Notes: generated by a model not told the origin, from the letters alone. A DNA stretch of 64,000 bases from Gammaproteobacteria bacterium (GCA_024510845.1 JANEMA010000002.1:20757-84756), one strand, 5' to 3'. Shown: positions 53,452 through 63,794, counted from the stretch's first letter. Numbers and translations: made by a program.

Positions 53452-54024
53452 TCAGGTATCGAACGGAGCTTTTGGGTTTACAGTGGCCTTCTCGGCGTCG
53501 GCGAATTCGAGCAGTCGGGCTGGACCGAACCCGAAGATGCGCGCAATCATCAGATCCGGAAACTGTTCGATGCGCACATTGTTGGTATTGACCGCTGCAT
53601 TGTAGAACTCGCGCCGGTCGGCGATGTTGTTCTCCAGCGTGCTGATGCGAGTCTGCAGATGCTGGAAGTCCTGATTGGCCTTCAGCCCGGGACAGGCCTC
53701 GGCCAGAGCAAACAGCCGTCCCAGACCCACGCGCAGCAGGTATTCGGCTTCGCCCAGCGTGTCCATGTCCCCGCGCTCGCCTGCGTCGGCCACCGCGCTG
53801 CGTGCACGCATCACCGTTTCGAGGGTCTCGTGCTCGTTCATGTATTGCTTGCAGATCTCGATCAGCCCGGGCAGGTCGTCGTGACGTTGCCTGAGCAGTA
53901 TGTCGATGTTGTTCCAGGCCCGGCCCACCGTGTGTTCGAGTGACACCAATTGGTTGTAGATGAGTACGGCGTAGCCAATCAGTAGCGCCAGCATTCCGAG
54001 AGTCACCAGGGTGGACGTTTCCAT
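53452..54024 (-). CDS. LemA family protein
   Basis: 190 residues. One N-terminal membrane helix (TLVTLGMLALLIGYAVLIYN) is followed by the LemA helical domain with AWNNIDILLRQRHDDLPGLIEI and the late FYNAAVNTNNVRIEQFPD. Function is unknown; the family forms short helical repeats at the envelope. In many genomes a GIDE-domain gene follows lemA, but none is present here. Confidence 0.9.
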   Translation of the reverse strand: METSTLVTLGMLALLIGYAVLIYNQLVSLEHTVGRAWNNIDILLRQRHDDLPGLIEICKQYMNEHETLETVMRARSAVADAGERGDMDTLGEAEYLLRVGLGRLFALAEACPGLKANQDFQHLQTRISTLENNIADRREFYNAAVNTNNVRIEQFPDLMIARIFGFGPARLLEFADAEKATVNPKAPFDT

Positions 54025-54136
54025 CTCGTCGGTCTCCTTGCCTGTTCCTTGAGCAGGCGGTGGTAGCGTGCCTGCCGCCGGGCCGGTCTGGTGCCAGCCG
54101 CGACTCCCGGCATGTTCCTGGATTCCGGCCTGGGCA

Positions 54137-54946
54137 TCAGCGGAGCAGGGTGTCGATCACCGGGTCGGTGTCGGGCATCACACCACGCCACAGAAAGAAG
54201 GATTCGGCCGCCTGTTCGACCAGCATGCCCAGGCCGTCGAGCGCACGGACGGCGCCGTGTGCGCGTCCCCAGCGTACGAAGGTGGTGGGTTTGCGACCAT
54301 ACATCATGTCGTAGGTCCAACCGCCCCCTGCCAGGCAGTCGTCGGGAATGGCGGGCACCCCGCCGGCGAGCCCCGCAGCGGTGCCGTTGATGATCAGGTC
54401 GAAGTGTTGCCCGGCCAGTGTGTCCAGGCCGCAGCCGTTCACGCGCGGGTCGTCGGCGAGGGCAGCCAGCGCGTGTGCCTTGTGTGCGGTGCGATTGGCG
54501 ATCACCAGCGCGGCCGGCCCCTCTTCGAGCAGGGGGAAGAGCACGCCCCGCGAGGCCCCGCCCGCACCCAGCAACAGGATGCGGCTGCCGGCGAAGGCGA
54601 AGCGGTGGTTGCAGCCGAGATCGCGCACCAGCCCAACACCATCGGTGTTGTCGCCGCGGATGCCCTGGTCTTCGAAGACCAGGGTGTTGACCGCACCGGC
54701 ACGCTGCGCGCGTTCCGTGCGCTCGTCGGCCAGTGTGAAGGCCTGTTCCTTGAAGGGCACGGTCACGTTCAGCCCGCGCCCGCCCTCGGCGATGAAGCGG
54801 CGCACGTCGCTGGCGAAGTCGTCCAGGCTGCCGGGAATGCGCTCGTACTCCATGTCCTGTCCGGTCTGGCTGGCAAACAGGGTGTGGATCTCGGGTGAGC
54901 GCGAGTGCTCGATGGGGTTGCCGATCACGGCGTAACGGTCACTCAT
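54137..54946 (-). CDS. aroE: Shikimate dehydrogenase
   Basis: 269 residues. The substrate site is in [17 protein letters not shown] and [12 protein letters not shown] with the catalytic Lys. The NADP site is [13 protein letters not shown] and [12 protein letters not shown]. It reduces 3-dehydroshikimate in aromatic amino acid synthesis. It follows the HPP gene by 3 bases on the same strand. Confidence 0.96.
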   Translation of the reverse strand: MSDRYAVIGNPIEHSRSPEIHTLFASQTGQDMEYERIPGSLDDFASDVRRFIAEGGRGLNVTVPFKEQAFTLADERTERAQRAGAVNTLVFEDQGIRGDNTDGVGLVRDLGCNHRFAFAGSRILLLGAGGASRGVLFPLLEEGPAALVIANRTAHKAHALAALADDPRVNGCGLDTLAGQHFDLIINGTAAGLAGGVPAIPDDCLAGGGWTYDMMYGRKPTTFVRWGRAHGAVRALDGLGMLVEQAAESFFLWRGVMPDTDPVIDTLLR

Positions 54947-54949
54947 GGC

Positions 54950-56552
<1,603 letters not shown>

Positions 56553-56639
56553 CTACCTGTTTTGCGTGAAGATCCCGATTCTATCGCCTGCCGGGGCATT
56601 CTGCCGAGGGCGTGGTTGACACACCGCCGTGAAACTTCC

Positions 56640-57347
56640 CTAGAATCCGTATGCCCCGCCGTTTTCGGCCAGCCACTGCTTTCTCGTCCGGTAATCCGGC
56701 AACACACGTTCCACCAGACACCAGAATCGTGGTGTGTGGTGCTTTTCGACGAGATGAGCCAGTTCGTGGACGATAATGTAATCGGCAATGGGTGGCGGCA
56801 GAAGTACCGTATGCCAGTGGAAATTCAGCATGCCTTTTTCACCGCATGAGCCCCACCGATACCCCAGATCCCGCACTTCGATCCCCGATGGTTCAACTCC
56901 CAGGCGTTCCTGATACAGCGCTACACGCCGCCGCAACCAGGTCGAGCCCACAGTCCGGTACCAGGCGACAAAATGCGCACGTGCGTGATCCCTTTCGGTT
57001 GCCAGCAACAGAAAACGGCCATTGGCGAGCTTGAGGGGCTTGTTCCCGTTTTCCCGAACATCCTTGACCAGCAAGAGACGGTAACTCCTTCCGAGATAGT
57101 GGAAACCCTCGCCGTTCACGTATTCCCTGCGGTTCCCGGGCCGTTGGCAAAGCCCCTTCTCCGCCAGTTTCTTGTAGATCCAGAACAGTTTTTCCCCGGC
57201 GACATCCTCGATCAGCGATCTCGGTACACCCACGGGTACATCAAGGCGCAGGTCGCCTTCCCGGTCCACCGTGATGCCAATGGTCTTTCTCTTGGCGCTG
57301 CGGCGCACCTCGAAGGTCAGTTCCTCGATTTCCAGTTGCTCGCTCAT
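56640..57347 (-). CDS. YgjP/SprT-like metallopeptidase (M48-type, DUF45)
   Basis: 235 residues. The zinc motif is VHELAHLVEKHHTPRFW, preceded by DLGYRWGSCGEKGMLNFHW, both hallmarks of the YgjP family. No signal peptide, so cytoplasmic. Such genes are often the last gene of type I restriction operons; their role there is unknown. The ATG overlaps the hsdR stop (ATGA), so it is coupled to hsdR. Confidence 0.9.
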   Translation of the reverse strand: MSEQLEIEELTFEVRRSAKRKTIGITVDREGDLRLDVPVGVPRSLIEDVAGEKLFWIYKKLAEKGLCQRPGNRREYVNGEGFHYLGRSYRLLLVKDVRENGNKPLKLANGRFLLLATERDHARAHFVAWYRTVGSTWLRRRVALYQERLGVEPSGIEVRDLGYRWGSCGEKGMLNFHWHTVLLPPPIADYIIVHELAHLVEKHHTPRFWCLVERVLPDYRTRKQWLAENGGAYGF

Positions 57348-60300
57348 TGCGTCAACCAGACATGACGGTTACGCGCCAGCTCGATGATCCGGTCGGCGCA
57401 TTTCTCCTGGGTCCCGAACGGGACCAGGTCGTTGTCGTCCAGGAAATCGACAATCCATCCCCTCAGTCTGTGCTGCATCTGTGGCGTGCGCCAGAAATCC
57501 ACCAGCCGGATCTCCTGGCCGAGGTGTTCGACCAGTTCAATGGTGGTGTTCGCCAGCCGTGTCAGGGCCCCGGCCGGTAGGGAGTCACCCGCTCCGGCCT
57601 CCTCGGCCAGCAGTTCGAAGAAGGGTACTTCGGTTTCCAGTTGCAGACCGGTACCGGTCGGATCACCCTGCCGTCCGGCCTGAACTTCGCGGGTGAACGC
57701 GCGCAGCGCCTCGACCAGCTCGTCCCACTGATCGGCGAACTGCTTGAGGATGTCTTCCAGCTTCTCGGAGAGCTTCCTGTAATAGACAGGGTCCTCGTTG
57801 AAGTGCTTGCGGATGTGGTAGCGGGCCGCGTGTTCCATCTCCGAGGCCTGGGCACGCCTGGATTTGTGTTGGCCGACCACCTCCTCGAAATCGTCCGCCA
57901 GGATGGAAACGGGCGGCACACGCGGATCGATGCCGCAGGATTCGATGTGCTCGTCGATGAGCTGCCGAACCTTTGCGCCGCAACCCGCGATGTTGAGCTG
58001 ATCGTCGCGATAGAGATTGGCCGCGGCCTTGTTGATGAATCCCAGAATCCTGGCATCCCGCACATAGGGCAGTGCCTCGGGGCGCGGCATGACGACATCC
58101 AGGCTTTCAAGAAACTTTTTCAGCTTGACCACGAATTCGGCCCGTACCGCCTTGTTGCGCAGCAGGTCCACGCAGGCATTCACGTCCTTGATGTCGGCAA
58201 GGCCCCGGTCCCTGAACACGGCAATGACACGCTGATGCCGGTCCGACAGGATGGGAAGTTCATCCTCGATGCTGGTGAGTGCGCCGGCCACCTCCTCGTC
58301 GGCATAGACGGCCAATGCCTCTTTCAGGTGGTGCCCCACGCCGTAGTAGTCCACCACCAATCCGCAGTGCTTGTCGGGACAGGTCCGGTTGACACGGGCA
58401 ATGGCCTGCAAGAGATCATGATCTCGAATGGAGCGATCGAGGTACAGCACCTGCTCGACCGGCGCATCGAACCCGGTGAGCAGCATGCTCTTGACGATGA
58501 GAAAGGCCAGGCCGTCGCATTTGGCGGGATCCTCGGCAAACAGCGGTTTCCTGAAACGCTCGATCCGCGCGTCCTGTTTCGATTTGTCCGTCCATTCCTT
58601 CCAGGCGGGATCGTCGTTGTGGCTGCCGGAGATGATGACGGCGAAGTCCAGTTGCCCGATGGTGCCCCGGTAAGGGTGTGCGCGAACAAGGAACCGGATT
58701 TTGTCGTCCTGTCGTTCCAGCGCCTCGGCGTCCAGGCCCAAGAACTTCGCATCGAGCGCCTCCAGTGCCTCCAGCAGTTGCCTCTTCGCTTCCAGAAGGG
58801 CCTCATGATAGCGAACGGCCGCCAGACGACTGACCGTCACCACCTGCGCCTTGAAACCGTTGGGCAGGATATTGTCGATGTAATGGCGCAGCATGTCTCC
58901 GGCCTTGGCCGCGATCAGTTTCGGTGCCTCCAGCACGTTGCCCTTGGCGGCGTACTTGGCCTTGATCGCCTCCAGCTCCTCCTGGGAGCGATCCTTGAAC
59001 ATGTCCTCGAAGAGCCGGTCCAGATTACCGCCGTCGGCCACCTCGCCTTCGGCCGTCCGGCCCTCGTAGAGAATGGGCAGGGTCGCGCCGTCCTCCTCCG
59101 ACTGCTTGATGGTGTAGCGGTCGATGAAGCTGCCGAAGATCTCGTGGGTACGCTTGCGCTCGCCGACGATGACCGGGGTGCCGGTAGAGCCGATCCTGGC
59201 GCAGTTGGGCAGCGCCCGCATCAGGTTGGCATGCAATTGACTGGCCTGGGAACGGTGGGCCTCGTCCACCATGACCAGAATCTCTTCGGATTCGTTGAGC
59301 ACCGGGAACGCCGCATCGGCCAGTGTCAGTCGTTCCGGCTCTGCGCTGTAGTTACCCCGACCGTCCGCAACCATCCTTCCCTCACCCAAACCCTCTCCCA
59401 GAGGGAGAGGGCTCTTCTCCCCTCTCCCTCTGGGAGAGGGGCCGGGGGTGAGGGCAATCACCTCCGCCACATCGTCCCGTTCCTGATACTTCTGGATCAT
59501 GGCGAAGACCAGATCGGCACCCGGCTGGCCGAGCAGCTCCTTGAGCTTTTGCGTGCTGGTGGCCTTGCGTATTGTCTCCTCGGTGAGCGTAGCCGTCGCT
59601 GCCAGTTGCTTCTCCAGATCGGTGCGGTCGGTGACGATGACCACCTTGAAACGGCGCAGCTCCGGCAGGGTGCGCAGCTTGCGCACCAGAAAGACCATGG
59701 TCAGGCTCTTGCCGGAGCCCTGGGTGTGCCAGATGATGCCGCCGCGCTGGTCGCTTTCGCCGTGCTCGGCGCGGGTCTGGCCCTGTTGCAGGCGACAGAT
59801 GGCCTTCTGCACCGCCCGGAACTGCTGGTAACGGCCCACGATCTTGATGGTACGGCCGCCAGCCTGCTGGAACAGGGTGAAGTTGCGCAGGATATCGAGC
59901 AGGTGCGCGGGCCGCAGCATGCCGGCCACCAGGGTCTGCTGGCTGGTGAGCTTCCCCACGCCCAGCTCGCGGCACACTGCTTCCATGGCCACCGGGCTGG
60001 TGTCCTTCCATTCCAGGTAATGCTCCGGCGTGGCGGTGAAGGTACCGACACGGGCCTGGTAACCGAAGGTGGCGACGTTGAACTGGTTGTAGTGAAACAG
60101 CCGCTCGGCCCCTTCGTCCTGTTCCACCCACTCGCGCTGATTGGCATAGCGCATGAGCTGATCGATGGCCTCTTCCATGGGATGGGTGGCGGACGGGCTC
60201 TTGCATTCGATCACCACCAGCGGAATACCGTTCACGAACAGCACCAGGTCCGGGACGATGAACCCCTTGCCGCCCACCGCCCAGGGCGGGTCCACACGGA

Positions 60301-60721
60301 ACTGATTGATGACGAGAAAGTCGTTGCGTTCCGGGTGATCGAAGTCGATGAACTTGACGGAACGCTCGCGGTTGCCGGCATCATCCGCCGGGGCCTCTAC
60401 CGAGGTGCCCTTGAGCAGCAGCCCGGTGGCGAGCTGGTTGGCCTCCATCAGCTTGCTGGCGCCCAACCGTTCCAGCGTGCCGAGGGCCTGGTTGGCGCGG
60501 CTGTCATCCAGCCAGGGCTGGCCATCGTCGTCCAGATTGATGCGTTTGAGCGCCGCGCGCAGGCGGTCCCGCAGCAGTACCTCGCGGAAACTCTCGCGCT
60601 CCGTGAGATACGGCACATCGATGTCACCCGGCAAATGCTGCCAGCCCATCCCCTTGAGCTGTTCGATCAGGGGTATCTCAACCCGATGCGCTTCATCCAG
60701 GAGCTGGCCATCCACGCCCAT
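57344..60721 (-). CDS. hsdR: Type I restriction enzyme R subunit, with an in-frame repeat insertion
   Basis: 1125 residues. The nuclease site is VPDLVLFVNG...VVIECK (Asp158, Glu172, Lys174). Helicase motifs are TQGSGKS (residues 333-339), VDEAHRSQ (485-492), STGTPV and QAIARVNRT. HsdR cuts DNA only in complex with HsdM and HsdS, neither of which is intact in this window. Residues about 424-449 (TPGPSPRGRGEKSPLPLGEG and following) come from a REP-like palindromic repeat, not from the HsdR family. The start is 3 bases after the SecB-like gene. A frame of similar length on the plus strand is only an antisense shadow. Confidence 0.95.
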   Translation of the reverse strand: MGVDGQLLDEAHRVEIPLIEQLKGMGWQHLPGDIDVPYLTERESFREVLLRDRLRAALKRINLDDDGQPWLDDSRANQALGTLERLGASKLMEANQLATGLLLKGTSVEAPADDAGNRERSVKFIDFDHPERNDFLVINQFRVDPPWAVGGKGFIVPDLVLFVNGIPLVVIECKSPSATHPMEEAIDQLMRYANQREWVEQDEGAERLFHYNQFNVATFGYQARVGTFTATPEHYLEWKDTSPVAMEAVCRELGVGKLTSQQTLVAGMLRPAHLLDILRNFTLFQQAGGRTIKIVGRYQQFRAVQKAICRLQQGQTRAEHGESDQRGGIIWHTQGSGKSLTMVFLVRKLRTLPELRRFKVVIVTDRTDLEKQLAATATLTEETIRKATSTQKLKELLGQPGADLVFAMIQKYQERDDVAEVIALTPGPSPRGRGEKSPLPLGEGLGEGRMVADGRGNYSAEPERLTLADAAFPVLNESEEILVMVDEAHRSQASQLHANLMRALPNCARIGSTGTPVIVGERKRTHEIFGSFIDRYTIKQSEEDGATLPILYEGRTAEGEVADGGNLDRLFEDMFKDRSQEELEAIKAKYAAKGNVLEAPKLIAAKAGDMLRHYIDNILPNGFKAQVVTVSRLAAVRYHEALLEAKRQLLEALEALDAKFLGLDAEALERQDDKIRFLVRAHPYRGTIGQLDFAVIISGSHNDDPAWKEWTDKSKQDARIERFRKPLFAEDPAKCDGLAFLIVKSMLLTGFDAPVEQVLYLDRSIRDHDLLQAIARVNRTCPDKHCGLVVDYYGVGHHLKEALAVYADEEVAGALTSIEDELPILSDRHQRVIAVFRDRGLADIKDVNACVDLLRNKAVRAEFVVKLKKFLESLDVVMPRPEALPYVRDARILGFINKAAANLYRDDQLNIAGCGAKVRQLIDEHIESCGIDPRVPPVSILADDFEEVVGQHKSRRAQASEMEHAARYHIRKHFNEDPVYYRKLSEKLEDILKQFADQWDELVEALRAFTREVQAGRQGDPTGTGLQLETEVPFFELLAEEAGAGDSLPAGALTRLANTTIELVEHLGQEIRLVDFWRTPQMQHRLRGWIVDFLDDNDLVPFGTQEKCADRIIELARNRHVWLTQ
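59379..59454. repeat. REP-like palindromic repeat inside hsdR
   Basis: Nested inverted repeat: outer arms CCCTCACCC (59379-59387) and GGGTGAGGG (59446-59454) enclose two hairpins, CCCTCTCCC-AGA-GGGAGAGGG (59391-59411) and CCCCTCTCCC-TCT-GGGAGAGGGG (59419-59441). This is the common intergenic repeat whose translation gives LTPGPSPxGRGE and PLPLGEGLGEG in proteobacteria. It is fully open in the hsdR frame. Confidence 0.9.
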
Positions 60722-60724
60722 CGG

Positions 60725-61189
60725 TCATTCCTGTTGCTCTACATCAGGTGGCGTATCGGTCTTTTTTTCTGCCTGGGAAATCGCCCAGTGAAAGTTCACT
60801 GTGGGAAGCTGAAAAGGACCCCACGGGCCGCGGCCGGTCACCATGAGCACATGTTCGCGGGTTGCGGTAAAAAGCATGGATGCGCCATTGATCTGCACCA
60901 GTCGATCAATGTTGTCGTGCTTGAAATCAGGATCGATTGAAAACAGGCCGACAACCTGAATATCGAGGTTGTAGGGCACCCTCCCCTCCCTGGCCGTGAC
61001 TTTATTGATGGTCAGTGTAAGCTGGTAACGGTGCGGATCCTCATCATGTCTCAACACCTCTATCCTGATGCCAACATCAATATCTTTCTGAGCCGGCGCT
61101 CCCCCCTCGGCCACGACGTACTCCGGGTTCGCCTCCAGATGGACCCGTGTGAAAAAATAATGCTCAAGCCGCAGCGGGGTCTGGCTCAT
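60725..61189 (-). CDS. SecB-like chaperone of a toxin-antitoxin-chaperone module
   Basis: 154 residues. The sequence LRLEHYFFTRVHLEANPEY, the strand pattern around VPYNLDIQVVGLFSI, INGASMLF and the ending GPWGPFQLPTVNF match the SecB-fold proteins found beside HigBA-type modules, such as Rv1957 of Mycobacterium tuberculosis. It differs from the housekeeping SecB at 46265. It would bind the antitoxin and protect it from aggregation and proteolysis. The start lies 26 bases inside the antitoxin gene, and the stop is 3 bases before hsdR. Confidence 0.85.
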   Translation of the reverse strand: MSQTPLRLEHYFFTRVHLEANPEYVVAEGGAPAQKDIDVGIRIEVLRHDEDPHRYQLTLTINKVTAREGRVPYNLDIQVVGLFSIDPDFKHDNIDRLVQINGASMLFTATREHVLMVTGRGPWGPFQLPTVNFHWAISQAEKKTDTPPDVEQQE

Positions 61190-61589
61190 TGTCAGCCACC
61201 TCCAACGGCTCCTGCTCCTCGATGTAAGACTCGGAAATCAAGCGGAATCCGCGCTGTTGCGCCGGGGGAAAGTCGGGGGCACGCTGTCCCACGACATCAA
61301 ACCAGCGCACCTGGTCCTCGCGGCGGCCGACATGTATGCAGAGCTGCCCGTCGAGCGCGCGCACCAAGCGCACCATGGACTCGATGGTGAAATTGGTATT
61401 GCCACGCAGAACCTTGGTGACATAAGCAGGGCTGCTTCCGAGACGCTTGGCGAGTTCGGCCTTGCTCACGCCACGGTTTTCCATCAGGGCATAGAGATCA
61501 TCGGTAAAATCCTGGATGGCCTTTCCAACCCAATAGCTATCACGTTGCTTGGCCTGCTTGATAAGGCCCTTGAAACTCTTCTCAGCCAT
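61164..61589 (-). CDS. higA: HigA-like antitoxin (XRE helix-turn-helix) with C-terminal extension
   Basis: 141 residues. The helix-turn-helix is RGVSKAELAKRLGSSPAYVTKVLRG (two parts around residues 39-63) followed by NFTIESMVRLVRALD. The last 50 residues, from QVRWFDVV to EPDPAAA, are outside the DNA-binding fold. In tripartite systems such a tail (ChAD) makes the antitoxin depend on its chaperone; this role is inferred. The start overlaps the toxin stop by 8 bases. Confidence 0.88.
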   Translation of the reverse strand: MAEKSFKGLIKQAKQRDSYWVGKAIQDFTDDLYALMENRGVSKAELAKRLGSSPAYVTKVLRGNTNFTIESMVRLVRALDGQLCIHVGRREDQVRWFDVVGQRAPDFPPAQQRGFRLISESYIEEQEPLEVADNEPDPAAA

Positions 61590-61989
61590 CGTCTTCCTCC
61601 TCGATCATCAGCGCACCCCTCTGTTTGGCCGCGAAATATGCTATCCGCACCTGCTCGGCCTGCGTGATATCCCGTTTCGGGGTCTTCTGCGATTTCTTCA
61701 CCAATCCATGGGTACAGACGATCACCCGGCCCTCGTCGTAGAACCAGAACACCCGCAGGCGGCCCTTGATGAACTCCCAGATATCTCCTTGAATTTTATG
61801 TGAAATATCCGTGTTACGGAGCGGCCCGGAAGCCGCGACACGTTCCAATAGCTGGAGCATGTGGTCCATGTCCTTTTCCAGATTCGGCCCAAGCCCCTCG
61901 AAAAACTCCAGCAGGGTGGGTACTCCGCGGTTATCGCAGGCGGCCAATACCACGAACCGTCCCTGAAATGGCAGTCGCCGGACGCGCAT
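61582..61989 (-). CDS. higB: HigB-like toxin (RelE/Gp49 family)
   Basis: 135 residues from ATG 61989. The family core reads DIWEFIKGRLRVFWFYDEGRV and VCTHGLVKKSQKTPKRDI, as in phage-derived Gp49-like HigB toxins, which cleave mRNA on the ribosome. It is the first gene of the module (toxin, antitoxin, chaperone), the same order as in tripartite HigBA-SecB systems. An AGG sits about 8 bases before the start codon, inside a palindrome. Confidence 0.88.
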   Translation of the reverse strand: MRVRRLPFQGRFVVLAACDNRGVPTLLEFFEGLGPNLEKDMDHMLQLLERVAASGPLRNTDISHKIQGDIWEFIKGRLRVFWFYDEGRVIVCTHGLVKKSQKTPKRDITQAEQVRIAYFAAKQRGALMIEEEDDG

Positions 61990-62040
61990 TATTAACCTGT
62001 GAGTTAATATCGGTCAAGACAGGGAAATTTCAAGGAATAT
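61990..62040 (-). promoter_or_regulatory. Promoter and palindromic operator of the toxin-antitoxin-chaperone operon
   Basis: Directly before the toxin ATG lies TATTAAC-CTGTGA-GTTAATA (61990-62009), perfect 7-base arms. On the minus strand TTGAAA followed 16 bases later by GATATT gives a reasonable promoter that overlaps the palindrome. This is the usual layout for an operon autorepressed by its HigA antitoxin. Confidence 0.6.
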
Positions 62041-62113
62041 TCTTCGATAACCCGCATCTGTATGTTCCCCCTTGGTTTTTGCATGTATTCCGTGTCCCCA
62101 TACGGGATTCGCC

Positions 62114-62585
62114 TCACCGCCAAGACATCGTTTTTGCATATCGCTGTACCAACTCCTGCCGGGTCAGGGTCTTGTCCAGCAGCTCGACGACCTGGGTCGG
62201 CTCCTCCAGCCCTCGTTGGGCCAGCCGGTGTTCGTTGAGGCTGTAGCCCTGGGTCAGGTGTTCGCGCAGCACGCGGGTGGCCCATCTGGCGGAAACGCAC
62301 ACCTTGCGGGGATTTGACCCGATAACCGACCGAAATAATCACGTCCAGGTTGTAATAGCGGGTCTTGTAACGTTTGCCGTCGGCGGCCGTAGTCAAGGAT
62401 TCCTTGACTACGGAATCCTCCTCCAGCTCACCTTCCTTGAAGATGTTGCGGATATGCAAGCTGATGTTTTGCCTGGTTTTTCCGAACAACTCGGCCATCT
62501 GCGCCTGGGTCAGCCAGACCGTCTCCGCCTCCAGCCGGACTTCGATGGGCTGATCGGCCTGGTCGAAAATCACCATCTCGCTCAT
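62114..62585 (-). pseudogene. Frameshifted and truncated RhuM-family gene
   Basis: The first 97 residues or so are a normal RhuM N-terminus (VWLTQAQMAELFGKTRQNISLH, DVIISVGYRVKSPQGVRFRQ). One extra base at 62285 shifts the frame. The continuation WATRVLREHLTQGYSLNEHR to LVQRYAKTMSW is readable in another frame and ends at 62114, well short of full length (about 330 residues). RhuM proteins are common in genomic islands and have no settled function. It lies 12 bases downstream of the Mrr gene. Confidence 0.85.
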
Positions 62586-62597
62586 GGCTGGATCTCC

Positions 62598-63794
62598 TTA
62601 TCCGTCCGTGACAACCTCCTTGTCAGGCATTTCGGCCTCGATCTCCTTCTCCAGCGCCGCCGCATCCACCTCCCACAGTTCCACTAGGCGCTTCTTGATG
62701 CCGATACCGTGCTCGATGAGCAGATCCAGCAGCCTTTCACCGTCAATCAGCGTGATGGGGGCGGCACCGGGAAACAGGGCGGCCTCGGTCGCGCCCTTGC
62801 TGATTTTGCCCAGCGTGATGAGGGTGCCGCGAATGGCCTGGTGGTAGGGCAGCGAGCCCCGAAGCTGGTCGATGGTCTGGCGCGGTATGCTCGCCTTGCT
62901 GTGGCGCTTGACCTGCACCACTTCCCGCACGGTAGTGATGCCAAATTGCACCGTCGCCACCACATCGACGCCTTTGTCACCCGACTGTTTGGTGACGATC
63001 ACGTCCTCGTAGCCCATCGCCTCCATCAGGTCACCGATCAGGTGCTCGAAATGATACGGTGGCATGACAGCCAGCAGTTCTCGCAGCGCTTCGCGCTGCC
63101 GGGCATTGTGTTCGTTCACCACCCGCAGCACGGTACGTTTGGGATCTTCGCCCTCGGGAAGGCTCTTCTCCGCGTATTGCAGGCCCGTTTCGGTAATGGT
63201 GTAACGGTTGCCTTCGCGTGCCACCAGACCGCGCTCGACCAGGTTGGCCAGTCGGCGGCTCAGGGTATCCTTGAAGGTGCCCGGTGTGGTGAATTTCGAA
63301 TGCTCTTGCAGGTACTCGGCCCACTCCGGCAACAGATCGCCGCGCTTGGCCTGGGTCTTGGTGGCAAGGATGCTCAGCAGTTTCAACAGGCCCTCGGCCT
63401 CGTCCAGCGATTGCACCGTGGCAGGGTCCTCGTTGAGAAACCCCTTGCTCCGCTCGGAAAGCCGATAGATACCTTGCGCATCGGGGACCAGCAGGTCATA
63501 GGTATTTATGAATAGATAGGTGCCATAGATATGGCGCGGATTAACCACATGCCCGCTCTGCTGCCAGATCTTCGCGGCCAGTGCAGCATCATCACCCGAC
63601 AAGCGCTCCGCAATCCACTTGTCCGGCTCCGACCAGTCCACCGGCTTCTGCGGTGTGCCTGTCTGCTGCGAAATGGATTGGATTAAATGGGTAATGTCAG
63701 ACTTGGCAACGCCATCAAGCGCCTGCATGGTTGCCCCCACCCAGGAATAGGGCGGGAACAGCGGGGTGCGGACTTTGTACGCGTTTTCAGTCAT
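62598..63794 (-). CDS. Mrr-type (type IV) restriction endonuclease
   Basis: 398 residues. The middle holds a winged-helix domain (about 135-210: KFTTPGTFKDTLSRRLANLV, YTITETGLQYAEK). The C-terminus is the Mrr catalytic domain with FEHLIGDLMEAMGY, the active-site KGVDVVA (Asp277) and VVQVKRH (Gln294, Lys296), followed by LRGSLPYHQA. Mrr enzymes cut methylated DNA. The first 130 residues contain no domain I recognise. It starts 55 bases after the broken hsdM. Confidence 0.88.
   Translation of the reverse strand: MTENAYKVRTPLFPPYSWVGATMQALDGVAKSDITHLIQSISQQTGTPQKPVDWSEPDKWIAERLSGDDAALAAKIWQQSGHVVNPRHIYGTYLFINTYDLLVPDAQGIYRLSERSKGFLNEDPATVQSLDEAEGLLKLLSILATKTQAKRGDLLPEWAEYLQEHSKFTTPGTFKDTLSRRLANLVERGLVAREGNRYTITETGLQYAEKSLPEGEDPKRTVLRVVNEHNARQREALRELLAVMPPYHFEHLIGDLMEAMGYEDVIVTKQSGDKGVDVVATVQFGITTVREVVQVKRHSKASIPRQTIDQLRGSLPYHQAIRGTLITLGKISKGATEAALFPGAAPITLIDGERLLDLLIEHGIGIKKRLVELWEVDAAALEKEIEAEMPDKEVVTDG

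Noticed and set aside
59379..59454. Palindromic repeat considered as a transcription terminator or CRISPR-like repeat
   Set aside because: It is inside an intact hsdR frame, has no T-run and is a single nested palindrome without spaced repeats.
57641..60940. 1099-residue open frame on the plus strand
   Set aside because: It lies exactly antisense to hsdR. Its translation shows no domain, and its openness is a by-product of GC-rich codon use on the other strand.
60725..61189. SecB-like gene considered as a duplicate housekeeping secB
   Set aside because: Its motifs (YFFTRV, INGASML, GPWGPFQLPTVNF) and overlap with a HigA-like gene fit the TA-linked SecB group rather than export SecB.
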